NCBI RefSeq assembly: GCF_018919215.1
Contig: NZ_JAHLQK010000007.1
Coordinates: 40,833 to 104,832, forward strand
DNA length: 64,000 nt
DNA from: Alkaliphilus flagellatus
GTDB taxonomy: Bacteria > Bacillota > Clostridia > Peptostreptococcales > Natronincolaceae
Direction of reading: 5' to 3'
A program made the position numbers and the translations under genes. Every line of letters begins with the position of its first letter. Position 1 is the first letter of the stretch. A model generated the notes under the pieces. That model worked only from the letters and a program-made list of their open reading frames with translations, did not search any database and had not been told where the DNA came from. Positions 25,391-33,561 of the stretch are shown here, in pieces.

Positions 25391-27346
25391 ATGAAAATAG
25401 CATTAACGGGTAATCCTAATTCAGGGAAAACTACATTGTATAATGCAATTACAGGGAAGGCGGAGTCTGTAGGGAACTGGCCTGGTGTTACCGTAGCAAA
25501 AAAAGAGTCAGATCTTAAGAAAAAGTATAATCCAGATGGAGTTGATGTAAGAATTGTTGACCTCCCGGGTACATACTCTATTTCACCATTTACTGGTGAA
25601 GAAGCAATTACTAGAGACTTTATCTTAGGAGAAGAGCCAGATGTAATTATTAATATTGTCGATGGAGCTAACGTTAGTAGAAGCTTATTCTTTACAACTC
25701 AGCTTTTGGAATTAGGGATTCCTGTCATTATTGCTCTTAATAAGAGTGATATTGTATCTAAAAGAGGAGATGTTGTAGATCAAAATGCTTTAAGTAAAGC
25801 TTTAAATTGTAAAGTTGTGGCTACTACTGCTACATCAGAAAATGGATTATTAAATTTAATTAGTGAAGCTATTAAACTTGGTAAGGAAAAGAAACCTCAA
25901 ATTGAACCTAATTTTGTAGGTAAAGATTCCAAAGATCCTGATACCGCACGACAAAAATTTGTAGATGAAATTATTAGAAAATGCCAAGTTAAAAAAAGAG
26001 ATGCTAGAGAAGTTAGTTTCTCTGACAAAGTTGATAGAATTGTAGCACATAAATGGTTAGGGTTACCGATATTTTTCTTGATAATGTGGGCAGTATTTTC
26101 ATTTTCTATAGAAGGACTTGGTGGATATTTATCAGAGTATTTTAATGAGACCCTATTTGGAGAAATAGTACCAGATGTAGCAAATGGTTTGTTAGAAGGA
26201 CTGGGAGTTAGTCCACTGTTGCAAGCTCTTATTGTAGACGGTGCTATTGGCGGCGTCGGAGCTGTTATAGGCTTTTTACCTCTAGTTATGGTATTGTTTT
26301 TTTGCCTATCACTACTTGAAGATTGTGGATATATGGCTAGGGTAGCAGTAGTAATGGATCGATTCTTCAAAAAAATCGGATTGTCTGGTAAATCTATTAT
26401 ACCAATGATCGTAGGTTCTGGTTGTGCCATTCCTGGTGTTATGGCAACAAGAACAATTGAAGATGTTAATGAAAGAAGAATGACTACAATTCTTACTCCT
26501 TTTGTACCTTGTGGTGCTAAACTTCCAATTATAGCTCTTTTTGCAGCAGTATTTTTCCCAGAGAATATTTGGATTGGACCTAGTATGTATATTATTGCTA
26601 TTGGAATGATTATAGTTGGTGGACTTTTATTAAAGAAAATTTTCGTGTGGGAGAATACATCTCAATTTATTATGGAGCTTCCAGAATATAAATTACCTAG
26701 TTTAAAATATGCTTTTCTACAAATGATAGACAAAGCAAAGGCTTTTATTTATAAAGCCACAACTATTATACTTGTATGTAATACACTTGTATGGTTTGCA
26801 CAAGCATATAGTTGGGGACTTAAACCAGTAGAAGATCAAAGCTTAAGTATACTTGCTTCCATTGGAACATTAATTGCTCCTATTTTAATTCCACTTGGAT
26901 TTGTTGGATGGCAACTTGCGGCAGCCTCAATAACAGGTTTTATTGCGAAAGAAAATGTTGTTGCTACATTTGCAGTGCTTTTAGCTGTAGCTTCAGAAGA
27001 GGCTCTGCATTTACCTGGAGGTGCTTTAACAGAATTTTTCACACCTGTAACAGCATTTGCTTATCTTGTGTTTAATCTATTTACTCCGCCTTGTTTTGCA
27101 GCAATTGGGGCCATGAATTCGGAACTGGGTTCTAAAAAATGGCTGTTTAGAGCGTTAGCTTTCCAATTTGCTGTAGGCTATACTTTAGCTATGTTAGTGA
27201 CTCAAGTTGGCTCTTTAATCGTGTATGGAACGCCAGCAGTAGGGTTCGTACCAGCTATAATTATAGCTGTTATTGTTGCAATTTATCTTATTATAACTAT
27301 TAGAAAAACGGATTCCAAACGTGCTGAATTAGGAGTTGAGGTATAA
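25391..27346 (+). CDS. feoB: FeoB, ferrous iron transporter
   Basis: 651 residues. N-terminal G domain: G1 GNPNSGKTT (7-15), G3 DLPGTYS, G4 NKSD near 117. A helical linker follows, then the membrane domain with two Gate (nucleoside-recognition) motifs including LEDCGYMARVAV...GSGCAIPG and the second FNLFTPPCFAAIG near the end. It imports Fe2+ under anaerobic conditions. The length is at the short end for FeoB (650-770). Its stop overlaps the start of a Cys-rich FeoB partner peptide. Confidence 0.96.
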   Translation: MKIALTGNPNSGKTTLYNAITGKAESVGNWPGVTVAKKESDLKKKYNPDGVDVRIVDLPGTYSISPFTGEEAITRDFILGEEPDVIINIVDGANVSRSLFFTTQLLELGIPVIIALNKSDIVSKRGDVVDQNALSKALNCKVVATTATSENGLLNLISEAIKLGKEKKPQIEPNFVGKDSKDPDTARQKFVDEIIRKCQVKKRDAREVSFSDKVDRIVAHKWLGLPIFFLIMWAVFSFSIEGLGGYLSEYFNETLFGEIVPDVANGLLEGLGVSPLLQALIVDGAIGGVGAVIGFLPLVMVLFFCLSLLEDCGYMARVAVVMDRFFKKIGLSGKSIIPMIVGSGCAIPGVMATRTIEDVNERRMTTILTPFVPCGAKLPIIALFAAVFFPENIWIGPSMYIIAIGMIIVGGLLLKKIFVWENTSQFIMELPEYKLPSLKYAFLQMIDKAKAFIYKATTIILVCNTLVWFAQAYSWGLKPVEDQSLSILASIGTLIAPILIPLGFVGWQLAAASITGFIAKENVVATFAVLLAVASEEALHLPGGALTEFFTPVTAFAYLVFNLFTPPCFAAIGAMNSELGSKKWLFRALAFQFAVGYTLAMLVTQVGSLIVYGTPAVGFVPAIIIAVIVAIYLIITIRKTDSKRAELGVEV

Positions 27347-27486
27347 TGTCAGGAAATATAATAGTTGGTTTAATTTTTGGAGGTATTTTAATATTTGCTT
27401 TAAGAAAAGTATATAATGACGCTAAAAATAATAAGTGTAGTTGTGGAAGTAGTTGTTCTGATAAAAGCAAATGTAACAAATATTAA
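27346..27486 (+). CDS. FeoB-associated Cys-rich membrane protein
   Basis: 46 residues, start overlapping the feoB stop by one base (TAATG). One membrane helix (NIIVGLIFGGILIFAL, residues 4-19), a short basic stretch, then a Cys-rich cytoplasmic tail CSCGSSCSDKSKC. This is the layout of the FeoB-associated Cys-rich family, proposed to take the place of FeoC. A terminator follows 15 bases later. Confidence 0.88.
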   Translation: MSGNIIVGLIFGGILIFALRKVYNDAKNNKCSCGSSCSDKSKCNKY

Positions 27487-27500
27487 TTAATATCTAGAAA

Positions 27501-27543
27501 AAAAGGGGCTATGGATCAAAAATTTGATTCATAGTCTCTTTTT
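27501..27543 (+). terminator. Terminator of feoAB
   Basis: GGGGCTATGGATCAAA pairs with TTTGATTCATAGTCTC, then TTTTTCT. Confidence 0.88.
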
Positions 27544-27654
27544 CTATATAATTTCGAGATTTTTTTAAATATATAGCTTACTGTGATGGAAGCTTTTTTT
27601 ATTATAAAGCAAAAGATAATAAATTATTGACAAATATATTTCTGTCATTTATAC

Positions 27655-27675
27655 TGATAATAACAATCATTATCA
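27655..27675 (+). promoter_or_regulatory. Fur box upstream of DUF3793-flavodoxin
   Basis: Twenty-one bases starting TGATAATAAC and ending ATCATTATCA; the outer TGATAAT/ATTATCA arms are perfectly inverted. It lies 24 bases before the DUF3793 start. Confidence 0.7.
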
Positions 27676-27698
27676 ATTATAGAAGTGAAGGTGAGTAA

Positions 27699-28289
27699 AT
27701 GTTAGAGTGTAATAAAAATTGCTTGTTTTTCAATGAAGATCAGAACGATGGATTTGAAAAATGGATTGTTCAACTTCTAGGACCTGTTTTATTAGGAGAG
27801 AAACCTGCAGAAATTGTTAGTTTTCCTAAAAAAGATAATTTAGAACTTAGGAGAATTAAAGATATTTTTAGTAAGTGTAATAAAGTATCCTATAAGGAAT
27901 TTGTAGCTTTTAATGGATGCAAAAAGATACTATTTTATAATAATAAGCTATTAGATTCGACCTTGTTAGATTTAAGGAACTTAGTGTTTTTAAAAAAGTT
28001 GGGATATGGAGAGGAATATTCTTTAGACAACTATTTAGGACATTTAATAAAAAAAATAGAAGAAGATAGCATACCCCATGAAATTGGTATTTTTTTAGGA
28101 TATCCTTTAAAAGATGTTATCGGATTTATGGGTCATCCTTCTTTAAAACTTACTAAAATAAATGGCTGGAATGTATATGGAGATAGCAGATTATCTGATG
28201 AAAAGTACGTAAAATTTAATAATGCAAAACAACAAATACGTAGGATGTTGGAAAAAAGCTCACCTGAAATGATTGTACAGTCAGCATAA
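27699..28289 (+). CDS. DUF3793 family protein
   Basis: 196 residues. Features typical of DUF3793: LLGPVLLGEKPAEIVSF near the start, KKILFYNN in the middle, and EIGIFLGYPLKDVIGFMGH in the second half, ending with NAKQQIRRMLE. No signal or membrane helices. The family has no established function. It is frequently encoded beside flavodoxins and iron uptake genes, as here, and the Fur box in front places it in the iron-starvation response. Confidence 0.85.
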   Translation: MLECNKNCLFFNEDQNDGFEKWIVQLLGPVLLGEKPAEIVSFPKKDNLELRRIKDIFSKCNKVSYKEFVAFNGCKKILFYNNKLLDSTLLDLRNLVFLKKLGYGEEYSLDNYLGHLIKKIEEDSIPHEIGIFLGYPLKDVIGFMGHPSLKLTKINGWNVYGDSRLSDEKYVKFNNAKQQIRRMLEKSSPEMIVQSA

Positions 28290-28392
28290 TAAAAGCTGAT
28301 TTTAAAAGTATGTTTGAATTAATGGTTTAAATTCTGTATTTATGAAAGTTACATATTTAGCAATATATAATATAAGAGGAGGCTTATTTAAA

Positions 28393-28824
28393 ATGAAAAA
28401 AGTAACTGTTATTTATTGGAGTGGTACAGGTAATACAGAGAAAATGGCTGAAGCAATTGCAGAAGGTGCTAAAGTAGAGGGCATAGATGTAATCTTAAAG
28501 AATGTTAGCGAAGCATCTTCAGAAGATGTTTTCGATGCAGATGCTGTAGCTTTAGGATGCCCATCTATGGGAGCAGAAGAGTTAGAAGATAGTGAAATGG
28601 AGCCATTTGTAGAATCATTAAATAATGAAAAAATCAAAGGAAAGCCTGTTGTTGTTTTTGGTTCCTATGACTGGGGAGATGGAGAATGGATGAAAAATTG
28701 GGAAGAAAGAATGAAGGGATATGGAGCTAATGTAATAGCGGAAGGACTTATTATTAACTTAACTCCAGAAGAAGACGGATTAAACAAGTGCAAGCAGCTA
28801 GGAGAAAACTTAGCTAAGTATTAG
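28393..28824 (+). CDS. Flavodoxin
   Basis: 143 residues from ATG 28393 (AGAGGAGG upstream); the longer frame from 28342 is not needed. FMN phosphate loop WSGTGNTEKMAE at residues 8-19, then ALGCPSMGAEELE and VFGSYDWGDGEWM aromatic loops that stack on FMN. A single-electron carrier that replaces ferredoxin when iron is scarce, which fits the Fur box upstream of DUF3793; the two genes are 103 bases apart and probably co-transcribed. Confidence 0.94.
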   Translation: MKKVTVIYWSGTGNTEKMAEAIAEGAKVEGIDVILKNVSEASSEDVFDADAVALGCPSMGAEELEDSEMEPFVESLNNEKIKGKPVVVFGSYDWGDGEWMKNWEERMKGYGANVIAEGLIINLTPEEDGLNKCKQLGENLAKY

Positions 28825-28847
28825 ACTTTGTGAACTTAATAATATAG

Positions 28848-28882
28848 AGAATAAATCTTATATTAGAATAAGATTTATTTGT
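28848..28882 (+). terminator. Terminator 1 after flavodoxin
   Basis: AATAAATCTTAT pairs with ATAAGATTTATT, then TG. Confidence 0.7.
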
Positions 28883-28884
28883 AT

Positions 28885-28920
28885 AAAACCTGTATCCGTA
28901 GGAATACAGGTTTTATTTTT
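28885..28920 (+). terminator. Terminator 2 after flavodoxin
   Basis: AAAACCTGTATCC, loop GTA, GGAATACAGGTTTT, then ATTTTT; tandem with the previous hairpin. Confidence 0.9.
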
Positions 28921-29080
28921 ATTACAAGATGTTTGGGAAATAACAAACTTTATTGCCCTCTTACCTATATTATTATAGAATATAAGTATATATTGAAACA
29001 TTGAATAAAATATTCAAGTATTAGTGTCACGAAACAAATTAAAAAAATGACAGATTGTTTGTATAAAGGGAGATTGACTA

Positions 29081-30106
29081 ATGAAGAAAAGAATAATATT
29101 CGTGTCTTTATTTATAATTTGCATAGCTATCTTGATATTTTATTATTCTACGTATATACAAATAAATGCTGAAGAAAAAGAACATAAAGTCTATAAAATA
29201 GGTGTATTGACCGTTACTGATGAAAGACTAGTTAAAGTAGAAGGAATGTATGAAGGATTAAAACAATACGGTTTCTCAGAGGATAATGTAGATATTATTA
29301 TAAAGAATGCTTCAGGAGATGTTGAAATCTTAGATCAGCTAGCACAAGAACTAGTGGATGTTGGAGTAGATACAATTGTGACTACAGGCACTTCTGAAAC
29401 TGCTGCAGCAAAAAAAGCTACTATGAACAAAGAAATAAACAAAGAAATTCCAGTAGCATTTATTGGCGTTGGATGTACTGTAGAGCTTGGTTTTGTGGAA
29501 GGTAATATTTCTACTGCCTGTAATATTACTGGAGTAGATAGTCATTATGTTCAATTATCAGGAAAACGACTCGAATTTTTAAAAAGGTTAGTTCCAGACA
29601 CTGAAAAGGTATTAGTCTTATATAATCCAGAAACAACACCATTTGGACCCAGCTCTGAATTTTTATATGATGCTGCTGAAAAATTAAGTATACAATTGCA
29701 TATTGTTCCTGTAACTAACCAGAAAGAGGTCGTCGAAGTTTTAAATGAAAAAAGTGACTATGTAGATGGTGTAATGCTAATGTGTAGTTTGTTATTTGAA
29801 TCTATGCTAGATTCGATAGTTGAAATTACTCTTGAAAATCAAGTGCCGGTTATGGGAATTACTGATCGACAGGTAGAGAAAGGTGTGTTGGCCTTTTATG
29901 GAAGTACTAGTCAGAATGAAGGGGTACAGGCTGCCAGAATAGTGGCGAATATGCTAAAAGGACAAGATCCTAGGATAATACCAATAGAATCTCCAGAGAG
30001 GCTAGAACTATATATTAATGTAGACACAGCTAGGCAATTGGGGGTAGATATTGAAACCACGAAAATGCCATTTGTAGACCACTTTGTACACAACAGCGAA
30101 AGGTAA
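29081..30106 (+). CDS. ABC-type substrate-binding protein (TrpX/PF04392-like), probable sensor partner
   Basis: 341 residues. N-terminal membrane anchor or uncleaved signal (about 4-24). Then an ABC_sub_bind fold: KIGVLTVTDERLVKVEGMYE, DTIVTTGTSETAAAKKA, VAFIGVGCTVELGFVEG, DTEKVLVLYNPETTPFGPS, and ITDRQVEKGVLAFYGS. No permease or ATPase follows; instead a histidine kinase starts 6 bases later. It therefore probably presents an extracellular ligand to that kinase rather than feeding a transporter, as proposed for binding proteins in arsenate, tetrathionate and related respiratory regulons. Confidence 0.82.
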   Translation: MKKRIIFVSLFIICIAILIFYYSTYIQINAEEKEHKVYKIGVLTVTDERLVKVEGMYEGLKQYGFSEDNVDIIIKNASGDVEILDQLAQELVDVGVDTIVTTGTSETAAAKKATMNKEINKEIPVAFIGVGCTVELGFVEGNISTACNITGVDSHYVQLSGKRLEFLKRLVPDTEKVLVLYNPETTPFGPSSEFLYDAAEKLSIQLHIVPVTNQKEVVEVLNEKSDYVDGVMLMCSLLFESMLDSIVEITLENQVPVMGITDRQVEKGVLAFYGSTSQNEGVQAARIVANMLKGQDPRIIPIESPERLELYINVDTARQLGVDIETTKMPFVDHFVHNSER

Positions 30107-30112
30107 TTTATT

Positions 30113-31975
30113 ATGAAAAAACAAACTAGAAGTTATTGGTATAATAGCATCAAATTAAGACTGATGCTTATGATGATAATTATTTCGATAATTCCTTTAT
30201 TATTCTTAGGTTTTTATAATATGAAAATTATCAAAAAAGAGGTAGAAGCATCTATTCACAAACAGCATGCTTTAACTGCATCTAGAGTTTCCTATGCAGT
30301 TTCTGATTTGGTCAAAACTTTACAAACTTCTCTAGAAACTATTTCTCTAACTAATTCTGAAGTCTTTGATGGGGATGATGTAAAACAAAAGGAAAATCTT
30401 CTTTATGGTGTATTAAAAAACTTTCCACATTTAGAGGAAATTGTAATGGTATCATCCCATGGCGAGGAAGTAGTAAAGGTTTCAAAGAGATATGCTATTT
30501 CTTCTAAAGACCTAAAATTAATATCTGAGGAAGCTCAGTTTCGAAAACTTAAACAAGGAAATTTTTTTATCGGAAGTCCTAAAATAGATATAGATAATCA
30601 AATTGTTTTTGATTTAGGAGTACCTGTTGGAGGTATTAATGAAGATTTTAGAGGAGGATTTATTGCTAAAATTAGTTTAAGACAAGTAATGCAGGAAATA
30701 TCATCTATAGAGATTTCAGATGGAAGTTATATTATGCTGGTTGATGAAAAAGGAGAATTAATAGGACATTCTGACTATAGTCAGGTGTTGAGAAGACAGG
30801 ATGTATTTAAAAGCAAGGGAGTAGAAAATTTACTAAAAAGTAAAACTGATGATGGAAGTCATTTTAAGACGCTGGAATTTAATCCAATAACCTATAAATC
30901 TTATACAGGGGAAGATGTTTTAGGTGTGTATGGATTAATCCCGATGGTTGGTTGGGGTGTAGTAGTAGAGCAACCTCTAGTAAACGCCTATGCTACCCTT
31001 AGTACAATGCTTTCTCAATTAAATTTAGTTTTGTTTCTTATTATTCTCACAATTACAGGTTTAGGATTATTTTTTATATTTCAGTTTATTAGACCAGTAG
31101 AGGAATTAGCTACAGGTGTGGCTTCTGTTAAAAGAGGAGACCTAGATTATCAAATTCCTAAACAGTCAAATGATGAATTAGGATTAGTAATAGAGGCATT
31201 TAATGAAATGATTGGGGAAATTAAGAAAAAGCGTGACAATGAGAAAGTAGCAATTCAAGCTGAAAAAAGAGCTGCTGTAGGACTTTTAGCCGCAGGTGTA
31301 GCTCATGAAATTAATAATCCTATGAACAATTTAGGGTTTTATGCTGATGATTTATTAGAACGTTTAGAAACAGAAAATATAGATGAGCTTAAAGAAGAAG
31401 GGGTATTTAAGGAATATTTACTAAGTATAAGAGAACAAATACACCGATGTACGGATATAACTCAAAGTTTGTTAAACTATTCTAGGGAAGTAGAATCACA
31501 GGACAAAGAAGTATATATTCCTCATATAGTAAACGAAGTATTGAAGTTAGTTAAATACCCTATTAATAAACAAAATATAGAAGTGGATTTACAATGGGAG
31601 GAGCCCCTACCTTATGTTTTTGTAGATGAATCCCAGTTACAGCAAGTTATATTAAATTTAGTTACTAATGCTTTGGATGCAATGCCTGGTGGAGGTGTGT
31701 TAACCATTAGGCTAATATATGAAGGAAAATTAATTGGTATAGAAGTAGTTGACACAGGAGAAGGAATTTTAGAACAAAATTTAAAGCATGTTTTCGATCC
31801 GTTTTATACTACTAAACCTGTTGGAAAAGGTACAGGTCTAGGTCTTGCCATTAGTCAAGTTATTGTAGAAAGAATGGGAGGCATTATTAGTTTGGAAAAC
31901 AAGAAAGAAGTAGGTACAAAGGCCAATGTTTGGTTACCTATAGCAGCTGAGGTGATAAAAAATGAGACCATTTAG
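30113..31975 (+). CDS. Membrane sensor histidine kinase (NtrB/Dct type)
   Basis: 620 residues. Membrane helix about 18-38, extracellular Cache-like sensing domain (about 40-290), second helix (LVLFLIILTITGLGLFFIFQ), HAMP (about 325-375). A HisKA domain with the phospho-acceptor in AAGVAHEINNPMNNL (about 400) is followed by HATPase_c with NLVTNALDAMPGG, VDTGEGI and GKGTGLGLAIS. It overlaps the response regulator gene by 14 bases. It presumably senses the electron acceptor, through the upstream binding protein, and phosphorylates the next protein. Confidence 0.93.
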   Translation: MKKQTRSYWYNSIKLRLMLMMIIISIIPLLFLGFYNMKIIKKEVEASIHKQHALTASRVSYAVSDLVKTLQTSLETISLTNSEVFDGDDVKQKENLLYGVLKNFPHLEEIVMVSSHGEEVVKVSKRYAISSKDLKLISEEAQFRKLKQGNFFIGSPKIDIDNQIVFDLGVPVGGINEDFRGGFIAKISLRQVMQEISSIEISDGSYIMLVDEKGELIGHSDYSQVLRRQDVFKSKGVENLLKSKTDDGSHFKTLEFNPITYKSYTGEDVLGVYGLIPMVGWGVVVEQPLVNAYATLSTMLSQLNLVLFLIILTITGLGLFFIFQFIRPVEELATGVASVKRGDLDYQIPKQSNDELGLVIEAFNEMIGEIKKKRDNEKVAIQAEKRAAVGLLAAGVAHEINNPMNNLGFYADDLLERLETENIDELKEEGVFKEYLLSIREQIHRCTDITQSLLNYSREVESQDKEVYIPHIVNEVLKLVKYPINKQNIEVDLQWEEPLPYVFVDESQLQQVILNLVTNALDAMPGGGVLTIRLIYEGKLIGIEVVDTGEGILEQNLKHVFDPFYTTKPVGKGTGLGLAISQVIVERMGGIISLENKKEVGTKANVWLPIAAEVIKNETI

Positions 31976-33284
31976 GGTTTTACTAGTAGATGATGAAGAA
32001 AAATTTATTACATTATTACAACAAAGGCTAACTAGAAAAGGTTACTCAGTAGAGGTTTCTAATTGTAGTTTAAAAGCACTAAATATTATTGAGGAGACTG
32101 AATTTGATGTGGCTCTGTTTGACATAATGATGAGTGGCATGGATGGACTGGAGTTATTAGAAAAGGCTAAGAAAATTCAGCCTAATCTGGAAATAATTAT
32201 GCTTACTGGCTATGCAACTGTAGATACTGCGATTGAAGCAATGAAAAAGGGTGCTTATGATTACTTAACAAAACCAATTAAGCCTATTGAACTGGAGCTA
32301 ATTTTACAAAAGGCAATAGATAGGAAGAAATTGCAGGAGTATAGTAGCAACCTAATTGAAACTATTCAAAGAACAAATAGAAAACGTGAGATAATAGGGA
32401 ATAGCGATGTTATTATTAATTTGAAATATATGATTAACAGGGTATCTGATAGTCCATTGCCAGTTCTTATTTTAGGTGAAAGTGGTACTGGGAAAGAGCT
32501 GGTTGCCAATGCTTTACATTATAGTAGTTGCCGTGCCCATCACCCCTTTGTACCTATAAATGCCAGTGCTATTCCTAATCAATTATTGGAAAGTGAACTA
32601 TTTGGACATGTAAAGGGAGCTTTTACTGGTGCTCAGGTGAATAAGAAAGGGTTAGTTGAATTAGCAAATGAGGGGACTTTATTCTTAGATGAAATTGGAG
32701 ATATGGAGGCTTCTCTACAGGTTAAGTTGTTGAGGTTTCTAGATACAGGAGAATTTAGACCAGTAGGTGGAACGGTAACAAAAAAGACAAATGTAAGGGT
32801 TGTAGCCGCAACTAATATTAATTTAGAACAAGCGATAGAAGAGGGGCGATTTCGAGAAGATTTATATTATAGATTGAGTGTTGTAACATTAAGCGTTCCT
32901 CCACTACGGGAGAGAGGGCGAGATGCCTTATTATTAGCTGAACATTTCTTAAGGCAGAGTAATACTAAGAAAAAGTTAAGTAAAGAAACAGAGATATTTT
33001 TATTGAACTATAATTTTCCTGGTAATGTAAGGGAGTTAGCAAATTTGATTGAGAGAGGAATTCTACTATCAAAGGGAAAAGAGTTAATGCCTCAGGATTT
33101 TTTCGCTGGAGAAGTTTATGGTAAAAATAATGTTAAAAGTCTAGCTTTAGAGGATATAGAGAAGGAACATATAGGTCAAGTTCTTGAGAAAACAGGATGG
33201 AATAAAACTGAAGCAGCAAAAATATTAAAGATTGGATTAAGAACCTTATATAGGAAAATTGACGAATATGAACTACGACAATAA
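31962..33284 (+). CDS. NtrC-family response regulator, sigma54 activator
   Basis: 440 residues. Receiver domain (about 4-120) with phospho-Asp in ALFDIMMSGMDG. Sigma54 AAA+ domain (about 140-370): GESGTGKELVANALH, GHVKGAFTGAQ, Walker B EGTLFLDEIGD, REDLYYRLSVV. C-terminal Fis helix-turn-helix (about 395-438, WNKTEAAKILKIGLRTLYRKI). Three 13-bp palindromes and a sigma54 promoter lie between this gene and the oxidoreductase operon, which is the evident target. Confidence 0.94.
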   Translation: MRPFRVLLVDDEEKFITLLQQRLTRKGYSVEVSNCSLKALNIIEETEFDVALFDIMMSGMDGLELLEKAKKIQPNLEIIMLTGYATVDTAIEAMKKGAYDYLTKPIKPIELELILQKAIDRKKLQEYSSNLIETIQRTNRKREIIGNSDVIINLKYMINRVSDSPLPVLILGESGTGKELVANALHYSSCRAHHPFVPINASAIPNQLLESELFGHVKGAFTGAQVNKKGLVELANEGTLFLDEIGDMEASLQVKLLRFLDTGEFRPVGGTVTKKTNVRVVAATNINLEQAIEEGRFREDLYYRLSVVTLSVPPLRERGRDALLLAEHFLRQSNTKKKLSKETEIFLLNYNFPGNVRELANLIERGILLSKGKELMPQDFFAGEVYGKNNVKSLALEDIEKEHIGQVLEKTGWNKTEAAKILKIGLRTLYRKIDEYELRQ

Positions 33285-33304
33285 GCTAGATTGGATCTGC
33301 CTCT

Positions 33305-33359
33305 TGTCGTTTCGGTAGAGTACTCTGTCATTTTGGCAGGGTACTTTGTCATTATGACA
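33305..33359 (+). promoter_or_regulatory. Three phased activator-binding palindromes
   Basis: TGTCGTTTCGGTA (33305-33317), TGTCATTTTGGCA (33326-33338) and TGTCATTATGACA (33347-33359). The last is a perfect dyad and the others are degenerate versions of it. Starts are exactly 21 bases apart, two helical turns, so three dimers would sit on one DNA face. They lie about 135-190 bases upstream of the -24/-12 element, the usual place for enhancer sites of NtrC-type activators. Confidence 0.7.
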
Positions 33360-33491
33360 TAATAAGTATTGGTTTTATTATATAATAGATATTAAAGAAA
33401 TAAGTCTAATTTTATCTGATTTTGTCTAAAAATCAACATTGGAGTTCGAGGTTTTGAAAGGGATTATTATAGGAAAATATATCTTTTAAAG

Positions 33492-33508
33492 TTGGCATAG
33501 AGGTTGCA
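33492..33508 (+). promoter_or_regulatory. Sigma54 promoter of the oxidoreductase operon
   Basis: TTGGCAT-AGAGG-TTGCA, with GG at 33494-33495 and GC at 33506-33507. It fits TGGCAC-N5-TTGCW except for one base and has the same hexamer as the aco promoter. Confidence 0.92.
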
Positions 33509-33561
33509 TATTATTTAACAATGTATGGTTATGATAATATATCAATGTCGAGGTGATAAAG

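Noticed and set aside
25897..26430. Long minus-strand frame inside feoB
   Set aside because: Antisense shadow of a highly conserved gene; no ribosome site and no recognisable product.
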